From positions 31,269,934 through 31,333,933 of the forward strand of contig OX621252.1 in NCBI GenBank assembly GCA_951640165.1: 64,000 nucleotides of DNA. The letters are read 5' to 3'. The translations under genes and the position numbers were made by a program. Each line of letters begins with the position of its first letter. Position 1 is the first letter of the stretch. This DNA is from Pseudoips prasinana (Eukaryota; Arthropoda; Insecta; Lepidoptera; Nolidae). The notes under the pieces were generated by a model. It was not told the origin of the DNA and ran no database searches. It worked only from the letters and a program-made list of their open reading frames with translations. Shown one piece after another: positions 1-10,892 of the stretch.

Positions 1-112
1 TATAAGTATGTATATCGTTGCCTGGTACCCATAGTACAAGCTTTGCTTAGTTTGGGGCTAGGATGATCTGTGTGACATTGTCCCTAGATATTATTATTTA
101 TTATTATTTAAA
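1..112 (+). repeat. SINE-A, 3' part (cut by window edge)
   Basis: The window opens inside a SINE-A copy. The visible part is its 3' body (TGGTACCCATAGTACAAGC, then TTTGGGGCTAGGATGATC) and the TCCCTAGATATTATTATT tail. The tRNA-like head lies outside the window. The same body recurs in full at 614-866, 18408, 29333 and elsewhere. Confidence 0.85.
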
Positions 113-159
113 TAAGTAAGTAAGTAAGTATCTCTTTATTGTACACTAAAAAATAATAC

Positions 160-606
160 TCATATAGTTAATTACACCCAGACTCAGACATAACAGACAT
201 TTTCATCATTACAGCTGAAACAAGTCCACTTCTGGACAAGCTTCCCCAAGAATCATCTTGGGGATGTGCCATAATCGCCACGCTTGGCAGATGGGTTGGC
301 GATTGCAGTAAATTGGTCGCAGTACTCTTATCTCTTATCTTTGATGGGGTGTACTTGCGTACAGCACTTCGACCCCTCAGGATCTTTTGTACTATGGTCG
401 TAGTACTCAGTAGCAAGCTGCTGTCCATCATCTGTTAGATATTCTCTCAGGTCGACTTCTACGCCCCCCACGGGATTAGATGGGGTGACGATATTCTGAT
501 ATCCGCCGCCGTCAGCACACAGCATTGCGTTCATGAACACAAAATTCTGTCGGGGTGGGAATCGAACCCTCAATCTGCGGCGTGAAAAGCACTTTGCTTA
601 ACTTTT
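160..606 (-). repeat. SINE-B, split by a nested mini-RTE
   Basis: The 3' body (ATTACACCCAGACTCAG on the + strand) lies at about 168-206. The promoter half, with a B-box complement (GGAATCGAACCC), lies at about 530-600. The two halves are parts of one SINE-B, judged against the uninterrupted copy at 42526-42760. They are separated by an RTE-derived insertion, with TTCAT repeated at 202-206 and 530-534. Confidence 0.7.
207..529 (-). mobile_element. mini-RTE (internally deleted RTE LINE)
   Basis: The left end matches the 3' terminus of the RTE element at 55513 (CAGCTGAAA...TCCACTTCTGGACAAG). It then jumps directly to the RTE 5' leader (GCCATAATCGCCACGCTTGG) and runs to the RTE 5' terminus (CACACAGC at 516-523). 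The whole coding region is missing. It sits in SINE-B with a 5-bp duplication. Mobilisation in trans by RTE proteins is inferred. Confidence 0.7.
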
Positions 607-613
607 TTATTTA

Positions 614-866
614 TACGGTCACCGTAGCCTAGTTGTCCTGCCTACGAAGCTCGCGGTTCTTGGTTCGAATACCGGTAAGTGCAAATATTTGTGTGATGAG
701 CACGAATATTTGTTTCTGAGTCATGGATGTTTTCTATGTATATAAGTATTTATCTATATGTAAGTATGTATATTGTCGCCTGGTACCCATAGTACAAGCT
801 TTTCTTAGTTTGGGGCTAGGATGATCTGTGTGACATTATCCCGAGATATTATATTATATATTATAC
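614..866 (+). repeat. SINE-A, full length
   Basis: This is a tRNA-derived SINE. An A-box region (TAGCCTAGTTG) is followed by a B-box-like GGTTCGAATACC, then the family body and tail. A deletion in the A-box arm removes the usual GGTAGTGCT, so Pol III promoter strength is probably reduced. Confidence 0.85.
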
Positions 867-867
867 T

Positions 868-1182
868 AGCTGTGCCCCGCGGTTTTACCCACGTTAAATT
901 TTATAAATAATCACAGCTCCTCCCCCGTAGGTGATGCGTGATAATATGTAGCGTATATGTTGACCCGGCCTCTTAGTAATATTCATGCAAAATTTTAAGT
1001 AAATCCATGCAGTCCTTTTTGAGTTTAGCCCGGACAGACAAACAGACACACAGACAAAAATTCTAAAAACTATATTTTTGGCTTTGATATCGATTGTAGA
1101 TCACGCCCCAAGTATCCTTTTAAAAAAATATTCAATGTACAGTTTTGACTTTCCTACGATTTTATTACATGTAGGTATGCAT
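868..1182 (+). repeat. RTE-like 3' repeat (GTGCCCCGCGGTTTTACC type)
   Basis: It starts at AGCTGTGCCCCGCGGTTTTA and ends near CCTACGATTTTATTACATG. It is closely similar to 17318-17635 over about 310 bp, and its start matches 61422-61558. This head is widespread in Lepidoptera. I assign it to an RTE-like non-LTR family by recognition only, since no coding part is present. Confidence 0.6.
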
Positions 1183-1498
1183 TATTTTATTAACCACGCC
1201 ACCCGTCATACTTGATGTCCAAGATATAATGCGTCAGTATGGTAAATACCTATTAAAATTCCCCCTAGAGGCTAACTGGAGGGTAACTGCCATGTAAATA
1301 TTAATAAATTTGTCTGCGACTCTCACTTTGATGACCACCATAAAGTACCATCCCTAATCTAATAACTAATATAAAATTATTACTTTATTTACGATCCTAG
1401 TCTTATTTATGGGTAGTGAGCAGAAATGGATGGACCAGATGACCTCTTAAATAGTACACGCTGTTATTATGTCTCCAATGTAGACATAGTAACATTTA
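1183..1498. other. unassigned sequence
   Basis: AT-rich sequence with no long frame and no repeat partner that I could see in the window. It forms the left flank of the large LTR element. Confidence 0.5.
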
Positions 1499-1995
1499 AA
1501 TATGTAACTAACCATACTGGCTCGTCACGTTGAGATTATTCACATATCCTTCGTCCAGCTAATCGTACTATAATTTAGCTGGCGTGTTGCAAAATATCTT
1601 TTAAATGAAACAAAATATAACAACTGATTTATAGTATTTTAATTCGTATTATGCCTGATTATCAAATTTAGACTAATCGATGCAAATATGTGTGGAACAA
1701 GCTTAACATTAGTTCAATTATCGTAATAATTTACATATAGGGACATCACTAGTTACCATAAAGATTAGTCACTTCTCTAATCTTGAAATCGACCAATGGG
1801 AACAGTTATAGAACTACCGGGAAAAATTATTGTTTCACAAAACAGCTACTTATTATTCATATACAATAATGGATAATGTATTAATAAATTTATATGTGTA
1901 ATATAATACTAACTGTCGTTTTGATAGAAGATTAACTATTTATTTTTATGTGATTATGCAGATTACATTTATTTAATTAATGAGACTGACCGGAT

Positions 1996-2247
1996 GTGGC
2001 ATTATTGACGACGCATTTTTGGCAAGATGGGGAACTGTCAAGAGAATGGCGGCGCTTCGCGCTAGACGCTAACGAAAGAAAAAGTTGTTTCAGAAGTTTT
2101 AAGTGTGGTTTCAGGAGTCCTATAGAAGATTTAGGAGCGAGCGTCGTTTCTGGTGTAATTAGAGTGGAGGATCGGCTGAATATTGGTTGTATCATTTGTT
2201 TTAAAGGAGAGATAATGAAGGAAGCGTCATCTCGTGTTGGTTGGTAA
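1996..2247 (+). other. 83-codon open frame inside the 5' LTR
   Basis: This frame starts at ATG 1996 and covers the most GC-rich part of the LTR. The same 83-codon frame is preserved in the 3' LTR (11386-11637) with one amino-acid change (Cys to Tyr). Because the LTRs are almost identical, this is not evidence of selection. I recognise no domain. The region may simply be a transcribed leader exon, since splice-donor-like sites lie at 2244 and 2261. Coding status is doubtful. Confidence 0.25.
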
Positions 2248-2428
2248 GCTTTGAACACAGGTGAGGCTTTTTACTTTTATTTACAATGTTACATTATTAC
2301 GTATGCTCGATAACTTTAGTTGAGTCTAGATGGTAAAACAATTCTATTTTCATTCACGGATATGTTGGGATGAATGAGGATGATGTCCCAAAGTTGTATT
2401 ACTTATGTATTTATAAGACAAATACTTT

Positions 2429-2699
2429 TTTTTTTTTTTTTTTTTTATATATATGGACAATGTCACACAGATCATCCTAGCCCCAAACTAAGCAAAGCTT
2501 GTACTATGGGTACCAGGCGACGATATACATACTTATATAGATAGATAAACATTTAAATACATAGAAAACATCCATGACTCAGAAACAAATACTCGTGCTC
2601 ATCACACAAATATTTGCACTTACCGGGATTCGAACCCAGGACCACCAGCTTCGTAGGCAGGAGCACTACCAACTAGGCTACGGTGACCGTCAAACCGGT
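2429..2699 (-). mobile_element. young SINE-A inside the 5' LTR
   Basis: 271 bp, absent from the matching site in the 3' LTR (11815-11818), which gives a clean empty site. CTTT is repeated at 2425-2428 and 2700-2703. The B-box complement GGATTCGAACCC and the A-box complement are intact. The tail is a 21-base T run (2426-2446, partly target) next to ATATATAT. Most other copies end in an ATTATT-rich tail. It inserted after the LTR element, so SINE-A was recently active. Confidence 0.92.
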
Positions 2700-4795
2700 C
2701 TTTAAAACTAATTCTATGTTTAAACTAACTAGACGATAGAACCAGAATTATATCTATTATTGAATGAAAGCTATCAATGTTAGATAGTAATTAATATAAT
2801 AACTTTAATTAAAAGTTCCTGAATTATTAACTGAGTTAATAGCAGTTAACTATTTACCTGATGTTAAATCCCTTATAGGGTTAGTTTTGAATACATGTAC
2901 TATCAGTGGAAGAGAAAACTGATGTCTTGTTTGTTTAAGACCGGTCACTGACAGTCTTATTTAGTTCTCTATGGAAGATAGTAGAGGCTATTCTACAACA
3001 GCAAACATGACGTGCTGTGTTTAGGATTAACCGGAAATATTAAGTTTCATAATGATGTCTTGGTACTTAAGGCTGGCCGGCAAAGCAGTCTTCAAAGGGT
3101 CTATGGAAGATTAATAGAACCTTTACAAAAGTTCCAATGATGTTATTATGCAACATCTCTACCTACCATGTTGAAGATCAAGAGATCATTGATTTTTGAC
3201 ATTAATCACAAATGTTTAATAACACACCTTCAAAGTATTGATTATACTAATATTGACTCAGTTAATAGTCATATAAGTGGTTCCAATTAGAATCATATTC
3301 AGATTTTCTTACTGATATTGAATGCTTTCATATCAAGCAGTCATTACTTGGGTAATGAATACAAAGAATTAAATCTTCATAAGTGATACAAGATAGTATT
3401 ATTTATACAATTGATGTTGAAGTTCAAGAATTGTTGAACCTTGACAGGAATGCGAAGTTCCTTGAGCAGATGACTCAAATAATAATAATACAATGATGAA
3501 GTATTATTATGGGTTGACTTTGTTAACAGTCAAACCAGTGGTTGCGATTAGAACCATTTTCAAATTAACTTGCTTATATTGAATAAGCTTTCTGAAGATA
3601 TTACAACATTGGTGAATCCAAGAAGTTACTTATGACAAATTAAGGCTTCTGTGTTATTACATAAGGTTAATTATAAATATTATCCATATATAAATGTTTT
3701 CCTTGATATAATATATATATATATTATGAACTAGAGTCATATATATTTTTGTAATAAATAAGTAAAGGATAGGGTAGTCAAAAGAATAAGCCCTCTCATG
3801 TCTCTTGTTTTCAAAGGACATTGACTATGACTAACAACCTACACAGACCTTTCTGTAATTAGAATAAAAGAGTACCCATATTAAGGACAATTGTTGTCCA
3901 GAGGCGGAGGAAGTCTTGACCCTATGGAGCCGGAGACTACTGTATAATCGCGGGGAGATTTGGGCGAGTACCATAGCCGCAAATAAAATAATATTGAATA
4001 TTATGATATTCTAGTATAATCTACAAACAAGCTAGAATGATCTAGAAAATATATAAAGTCAATCTCAACAATATTTTAAGGAAAACATATATACTATGGC
4101 TGAATTAAACTATTATATTTCAAGATGTGTGAATTAAAACAAACAATTCATTTAGGAAACATACATATAATCTAATTAGACAATACCAACAAAACATTCA
4201 TTCAACAGGACTTATCAAATAACATAATATCCTCTTATGAAAATAAGTTATACTCCAATAAGAAGTAGTATGAAACCTTTATGTTTATCAGAGAAATTAT
4301 AGAATTAAAACTACATATTTATGGTCTTATATATTGAAATAAAGTTTTAATAAGATTTTAGATAACATTATGGTAATTAATTTAGGGTAAACTAGGCTTC
4401 ATTAGTTCAGTCACTCTTGTACAATTACATAAGTTTAGAAAGTTTATTTATGATTAGGATAAAGTTAATTTAGGATTGATTGGTTTGTTCTCCTTTTCAA
4501 AAAGTTCTTGGATTACTATTTGCAACATAGGTTCCTACCATACTAGACGAATCACTGGCCAATTTAAATCAACTTGTTTCAATCAAATCCAGCAAGAATA
4601 TAAATTCATGATTTAAGTTAAGAAAATTTAGGATCATATTAGTATCAAGGAGTATTCCTTATTAGACACATAAGAGTTAGGTTCAGTTAGATACTAAATT
4701 GTATGCCGTTAGTTAGGATGATCAGGTACAATGTTAGGGAACACATCAAATAAAAAGAATTTAGAATTAGGGGGTAGGGTGGCGAGGTCCATAAT

Positions 4796-4815
4796 TGGTG
4801 GCGCCGTTTTCCAGG
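4796..4815 (+). promoter_or_regulatory. candidate primer-binding site
   Basis: Bases 4-7 after the 5' LTR end read TGGTGGCGCCGTTTTCCAGG. A primer site starts with TGG, the complement of the tRNA CCA end, and two registers are possible (4796 or 4799). I could not assign the tRNA. The ten bases TGGCGCCGTT recur at 8422-8431 inside the element. Confidence 0.5.
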
Positions 4816-5860
4816 ATAAATAGGCTTTATTTTAATTAATATTTTCAGTAATTTATATATAAAGTTAGATAGAAAAGTGTTTAAGCTGGTTTGATTGAAT
4901 TATAGGTTACATGATGCAGTTCTTAGCTGCACATAATTGATGACGTGAGAAAGGGTATTGAAAGGAGAAACGGACAAATCAATTACTTAAAAACTAAATT
5001 TATTTCTAATCTTGAGAATTCATTAGTAGTGGCAGTCCATGCAGGTGTATCTCTGGTAGTTGTAGAATGAGGTTAACAATCTCAGTACTTATTTGTTGTT
5101 ATAATAACTGAAAGAAAATAATTAAATTATTAGAGATATAAATAAGTCAACTAGTAGTAAAATAATAAATTAAGTTATAGGAAAATCAATTAGAATTATT
5201 ATATAATTAGTGATATAGTAGAAGGTATGGTAGATATATTCCACAACAAGTTTCTGTTTAAGCTGTTGTGAAAGGATATAATGAGATAAAATCACATGAT
5301 GTTACTATAGGCATTGTAACATTTGATTTCTCAGTACCTATGCATAAATATTGAAACATAATGAAATTTCAATAAATTGTTTCATTCAAGTATTTATGAA
5401 ACAAAATGACTTTCTTTATAGATAATGCCATCAGGTGGTTCATTCATTTGGTTATTTAAATAAGTAAAATACAATTAGTATTTACTTAATTAAGAAAAGT
5501 AAATAGTATGTTAGGGTATGGTATCCACATACTATCATGAAAGTCCTATACTCATTCTTTAATGTAGTGATATAAAACTCCTGTTTATTTTTAGGTAGAT
5601 ACTAGATAGATTAACATAATAGGCTATGGTAACTATTGACCATCAGGTGATACCATTAATAATAATATTGCTGATTTACTGAGACAGCTAATTCTTAGGT
5701 TGTATCATTGTAATTAATTAATAGCAAACTTCTTTTGAAGTCCGTTAAAAAACTGAGTTTGGTCATGAAACTGTCAACCTCTATGATCAAATAAATTAAT
5801 AAAAATAGGTTATTTTGAATTATTGATAGGAGAAAATATCAAATGCAGATATTAAAAGAA

Positions 5861-6080
5861 AAGTCAAGTGATAAATTGAATGTTTCAATTTAAATAGGTG
5901 AATTGAGTTTGAGATTCAGGATAACTATTAGAATTCATTATAGTTGTGGGTTCAATTCCTGCATGTATAAAGTCAAGTGATAAATTAAATGTATTAATTT
6001 AAATAGGTGAATTGAGTTTGAGATTCAGAATAACTATTACAATTTGTTATTGTTGTGGGTTCAATTCCTGCATGTATATA
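5861..6080 (+). repeat. 110-bp tandem pair
   Basis: AGTCAAGTGATAAATT begins at 5861 and again at 5971. Both units run through GAATTGAGTTTGAGATTCAG and end in GTGGGTTCAATTCCTGCATG. The end resembles a tRNA B box (GGTTCRANNCC). The copies differ by several substitutions, so the duplication is older than the LTR insertion. Confidence 0.8.
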
Positions 6081-6339
6081 TAATGACAAGTAAGTTAAGA
6101 TTTAAAGTTTTTATTTCTCATAAGAACACAGTCCAATTAAAATGAGATCAAAAGGGTACATGGTAGTTAGTGATAAATCTAACATGAGATATAATAAATA
6201 AATAAATTAGGATAACAATTTAAAATAAGATAGTTACAGTTAATAAATCAATAAATAGAACTAATATATTTAGATGTTTATGATTATTATATTGTTAGAT
6301 TAAATTAGGGTATGCAAAATTAATGTGTACTGAATGTAC

Positions 6340-6412
6340 CTACTAGTGGCACAGTGGTTAAGACAGTTTGTCACTTTGTGTTCTGGGTTCGATTCCCACA
6401 CATGGCTATTAT
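6340..6412 (+). repeat. tRNA-like SINE head with A and B boxes
   Basis: TGGCACAGTGG (6347-6357) fits the A-box consensus TGGCNNAGTGG. GGTTCGATTCC (6386-6396) fits the B-box consensus. The 28-base separation is close to that of a tRNA gene. The sequence is not a foldable canonical tRNA as far as I can judge, so I call it a SINE head. It leads directly into the 78-bp array. Confidence 0.6.
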
Positions 6413-6780
6413 TTGAGTGATCCATAATTAGTTGTTTTGAGTCAGGATTTACTTTGTGTTTTGGGTTCGATGCCCACACAAGGCTACTATTTGAGTGATT
6501 CATAATTAGTTGTTTTGAGTCAGGATTTACTTTGTGTTTTGGGTTCAATGCCCACACAAGGCTACTATTTGAGTGATCCATAATTAGTTGTTTTGAGTCA
6601 GGATTTACTTTGTGTTTTGGGTTCGATTCCCACACAAGGCTACTATTTGAGTGATCCATAATTAGTTGTTTTGAGTCAGGATTTACTTTGTGTTTTGGGT
6701 TCGATTCCCACACATGCCTACTATTTGTGTGATCCATAAATAGTTGTTTTGAGTCAGGATTTACATTGTGTTCATGTGTG
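6373..6780 (+). repeat. 78-bp tandem array repeating a B-box motif
   Basis: The marker ACTTTGTGTT starts at 6373, 6451, 6529, 6607 and 6685, and ACATTGTGTT starts at 6763. The period is exactly 78 bp across five units plus a partial sixth. Each full unit holds GGGTTCRAT(T/G)CCCACACA, while only the first is preceded by an A box. Because 78 is a multiple of three, a 145-codon frame stays open on the - strand (6300-6737) as a 26-residue repeat. I treat that frame as fortuitous. Confidence 0.9.
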
Positions 6781-6811
6781 AATGTTATACATGAATGTAG
6801 GTACTTTATTT

Positions 6812-7470
6812 GTTACAAGATTTTATTAACCAAGATATGTATATAAGTTTATATGTTTGGCGTTGAGTTGGATTAAATAGTATAGTTTTGTGTATAGATC
6901 TTTAGTTGGGTTATAATAATCATAATGAAATAATCCTTGTGTTATATTATTTATTTTGAAGTGACTTCAAGTCTGGTTCTAATGTAGTTCCTCAAACTAC
7001 AATGGTAGAACTTAATCGAGGAGTTATATTTTATTATATGTTAAATTAATAGAATATGCAGTTTACAACTTTACTCAATGCTTCTAGGATTAACATCAAT
7101 TTTGATCTAATTGTGGGTTCGATTCCTATACAGAAAATGAAACTTTTGTGAGTGTGATTATACTTAAGTGTAAGTAAATAAGTTTTAATTTGTTACAAAG
7201 TTTTATTAACCCAGATACAAGTTTCAACACTGAGTCGGATTAAAGGGCCTAAAATTGTGTATAGAATCTTTACTTAGGTTATAATAATCATATTGATATT
7301 ATCATCATAATTACTTATATTTTGTTTTAAGTGACTTCAAGTCGGGTTTTAATGAAGTTCCTCAAACTACATTGGTAGAATTTAATTAAGGAATATTATA
7401 TTATTATCTGTAGGTTATACAGTATGCAGTTTGCAACTTATCTCAGTGTTTCTAGGATTAACATATTGAT
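6812..7470 (+). repeat. diverged direct repeat, about 270 bp per copy
   Basis: Copy 1 (about 6812-7095) and copy 2 (about 7190-7465) share, in order, TTTTATTAACC, GGTTATAATAATCAT, AAGTGACTTCAAGTC, GTTCCTCAAACTACA and TTCTAGGATTAACAT. The offset is about 375 bp. The intervening part holds another GTGGGTTCGATTCC motif at about 7103-7116. Confidence 0.8.
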
Positions 7471-10400
7471 GAATAACATTTTATCAAATAGTTTTATAAA
7501 AGAATGAAACTAGAGTGATAAGTATTTATTTAAGAGTTTAGATGTTCCTTGTGTCAATGCTATGAAATTCTCGACACATAAGGATATTGTAAGTGTAGAA
7601 TCAAATAACAAAGATGTTTATAAATATGTAATAATAGTATCAAAAGAAATGCTTACCTGATTAGGTTTATACATTTGATGTTTAGTAGCACTGATCTTGA
7701 CAGTAAATCATTTTGTCATATAAACCTCTTTACAGTTAGAATATAGTATTCTGAAAATAAGATAATAGAGAGGTTAGGAAAGCAGCATATTGTTAGTTAG
7801 GGTTTTCAAAATAAATTAAAGAAAAATGTTATGGCAATTTTATACAGTAAGTAATTTAAATCAGTTTTGGTAATTTAATGAAATTCAGTTGTCTGGTGCA
7901 GTAGTGAAAGCATCTTAGGCTGATTTTAAGCATTCTTAACAAAACTTTAATGAACCTAGTCATAAAATAACAATGTTAGTAGGTAGTAGTATTAATGGTT
8001 AATTTCAATATCACGGGTTAATTAAGTAATTAAATAATTATTTAGGATCTAGAATATACAAAAGCTTATTCTATGTTTAGTATTCCTAGATATAGGTCAC
8101 AATTAAAAGTTTTTAAAGTATTTTTACTAACCTTAGCAAATTGGGGTTTCTTCTTATGTTCATAGATGTACATACAAAACTGAATATAAATTTGTAGGCA
8201 TTCTTATTCATTCTCTTGATGTAGAATATATAAATAGGAGTAGTTGTAGAATATCACACCGTGCCAAATTCACTTTTGATTATAAAACCATCTGAGTAAC
8301 ATGATAATTTTGATAATTCTTCCACTATATGATCAATTCTAGTATTTCTTGCTTTTTTTACTATTTTGATGTTGATGATCTTTCGCTACGGGAACGTTAT
8401 ACTGCCTTCACAATTAGAATTTGGCGCCGTTATCCGTAAATACTTTTGACAACACAGATCTCGAATACTTTCCATGTACATGTTGCTAGATTCGAAATAC
8501 AGTAGCCGAGTAGTAAGTTGATGTTTCGTATAATTCAATAGGTATATACGTAAATCTAATCAAAGTGCAATTGTACAAAATTTGTTTATAATAACATTTA
8601 TACTAGATAGAAATAAAGTATATCTTCGTAAGATCAAAATATATTACGATCGATTGTTTTGAGAAAAAAAATAAGGTTATCGATTTTGACATGTCAGAAT
8701 AATGTTGCCAGTTTTGGAACAAATATTCGGTATGATTTTAGATGTTATTACGTAAAGTGACAAATTTTACGAATAGATGAGATATTGGCACATAGGAGAT
8801 TTCTTAGGGTTTTAAATTGAATTACTGACAGAAATTGGTAGTATTAAGGTGTCGATAAATTAATAGGTAGAATAATGTGGTAAATGAAACTTCTATAAAT
8901 CTCTGTTGTGTGAAAGATTTAGTGTGGAAGAAAAGAAAAAAAAGAAACTCTCGTTTCAATTTAAACTCAATACGTAGATCCAATAATTATATTTGTGAAA
9001 ATATTATTAGCAAAGTAAGCAGTATTGCGAGTTCAGGAACTAATTTTACAAATATCATTAGTGACAATTTCCGAAAATATGAATGAAGATGTTCCTTCGA
9101 ATTAATTTTAGTTTGTAATTTATGCGAACCTCATAACTGGTTATTATTTAGGATATTGCTTTACCTTTTTCTTTGATTTATATCGATTGGTAAAGCATGA
9201 CAGATGAATTGTTATGTATATGGACAGGGTCATTTATTGATAATCCATATATATTTATTATAATTACACATTTTTAATTCGGGATTGATATCAATATTAG
9301 AAAATCAAATCAGTATTTAGTTGATAATAAATTCTTTTTCAACTTGAGTAGGATATTTTGAGTTTTTGGAATGGGTATTCTATCCTGAATTGCATCTAGA
9401 ATATGTATAGCTTAAAATTTGAAAACAGTGTGAGCCAAGTCTAAGGTTAGCATATTGCAAATCATTAAATAATATTAAGTATTAGGTAAGTAAATAACGT
9501 CGTCTTTCGGCTGATATGATGATGATGAAATAAACAACCATTATACGGGTTGATTATTTTATTTAGGTAAATACAGATCGAAAAGTCTAGCGGGGGAAGA
9601 GAATAATTTCTCCTTAGTGTAGTCTGGGTTCACACAATTTTATTACAATGTATATTGGCAATTCATACGATAGTATTTTATCAGCTACTTTATAATAACT
9701 AACACAATTAGCAGGAGTACTGTATATACAATATAACATATTATATATAGGTATATTATAACAGTTTATGTAATTGTTATTTATGTGAAATAGGAACAGG
9801 CGAGCATGAAATTAATAAATAAATTAAAGATAAATATTTAAATATATGTTTTAAATTATAACATACTCATGAAAAATAGTTTGGTACCACAATTAGAGTG
9901 GTTTTGAAAATGTATTAGTCAAGTATAATACGAAAATTTCTTTGAGATATATATACATGCATATGTGTAATAAAAAAGAAAATAAAGGTTATATACTTAT
10001 ATGTATGTTTAGAAATTATATTCATGTGAGGAGGCAATACCTACTATTGGAAATTATTCGTTACCTCTGGCTCATACGGGTTTGGTTATATTTAAAGTTG
10101 AGTGCAAAGACATGAAAGTTAAGTCTGTGAATGCTGAAGAAACAAATATTAGGTACTTTGACATTGACTTTGAACCACAATATGACTGACAAAGAAACTT
10201 AGTGAGGATATGTAAGGGCTTTAAATTGAGGCAAATTCCAGAGCTAGAGGTTGGTTAATTTGAGTTGGGACTTGGAAACGATATACAATATACAAACGAC
10301 CTTTTATGATGTATTTTGGTGTTAGGATAGTATAAAATTATTACCAAGTTGTATTTTGGTCTCATGAAAGGTCCATACTCCACAAGAAGCTAAATGCTAT

Positions 10401-10880
10401 CAAATCGACTTTACACTGCACATCTAGTTTTATTTGTGGGTTTGTCTTCGTGAATTAGGTGTTGAGGGTTTGCATTGTAAGTTTGTGTATCTATTGGATT
10501 ATGCTCACGACAATTTTGGGTCCTCCGAGGAAAAGTGCATGCGGGTCTCCGGAGTGGTATTAAATGAGTCTTAACGGAGAACTGATGTATTTTGAACGGC
10601 TAGCGTTTGCTTGACTCACAACCAAGTACTTCTTGAGGATTTAAATGGCTTGTGTGTTTAATTCATGGGTATGCGAGACAGTGTATATAAATCAACATTT
10701 CTGATTTGCGGGGATTGTCTACAGATGGACTCATTTTACTCACACATCAAAGCTGCACTTCCAGTTTCAACTCTAATAAACTAGAATATTTAAGTTTATT
10801 TTGTTCAAGATACTTTATCAAGTTATAGGGACCAATTTTCCTCATGTTAGACTGGGTTTAAGTTTAACATTTGAAAAATT

Positions 10881-10892
10881 GAGCGGGGGAGC
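10881..10892 (+). promoter_or_regulatory. polypurine tract
   Basis: GAGCGGGGGAGC abuts the TG of the 3' LTR. A purine run in this position primes plus-strand DNA synthesis in LTR retrotransposons. It sets the element's orientation as +. Confidence 0.7.

Larger units (their letters stand above)
1503..4791 (+). repeat. 5' LTR (contains a SINE-A)
   Basis: 3,289 bp, starting TGTAAC and ending GGTCCA. Without the SINE-A at 2429-2699 and the duplicated CTTT it is 3,014 bp, the same as the 3' copy. It differs from the 3' copy at 2198 (G versus A), near 2977, near 3078, near 3114 and at the third base from the end. A consensus 5' splice site (CAG|GTGAGG) lies at 2258-2266, after a GC-richer stretch at about 2030-2230. 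An AATAAAATAA polyadenylation-like motif lies near 3980. Confidence 0.88.
4792..10892 (+). other. non-coding internal domain of the LTR element
   Basis: 6.1 kb of AT-rich sequence between the LTRs. It has no recognisable retroelement protein, even as broken fragments. It is rich in internal duplications: a 110-bp pair (5861-6080), a 78-bp array (6373-6780) and a 270-bp pair (6812-7470). Eight GGGTTCRAT-like motifs lie between 5945 and 7120. Sequence from about 7500 to 10880 shows no further repeats to my eye. Confidence 0.75.

Noticed and set aside
6300..6737. 145-codon frame on the - strand with a 26-residue repeat
   Set aside because: The open frame follows from a 78-bp tandem array whose period is a multiple of three and lacks stops in that frame. 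The array contains tRNA-promoter-like motifs and no recognised protein.
5861..7120. Genuine tRNA genes at the GGGTTCGATTCC motifs
   Set aside because: No cloverleaf with matching acceptor and anticodon stems can be drawn. Only one motif has an A box, and the others sit in tandem copies without it.
8877..9086. 69-codon + frame in the LTR element interior
   Set aside because: Short, composed of common AT-rich codons (Asn, Ser, Ile, Lys), no motif, in a region of otherwise stop-dense sequence.
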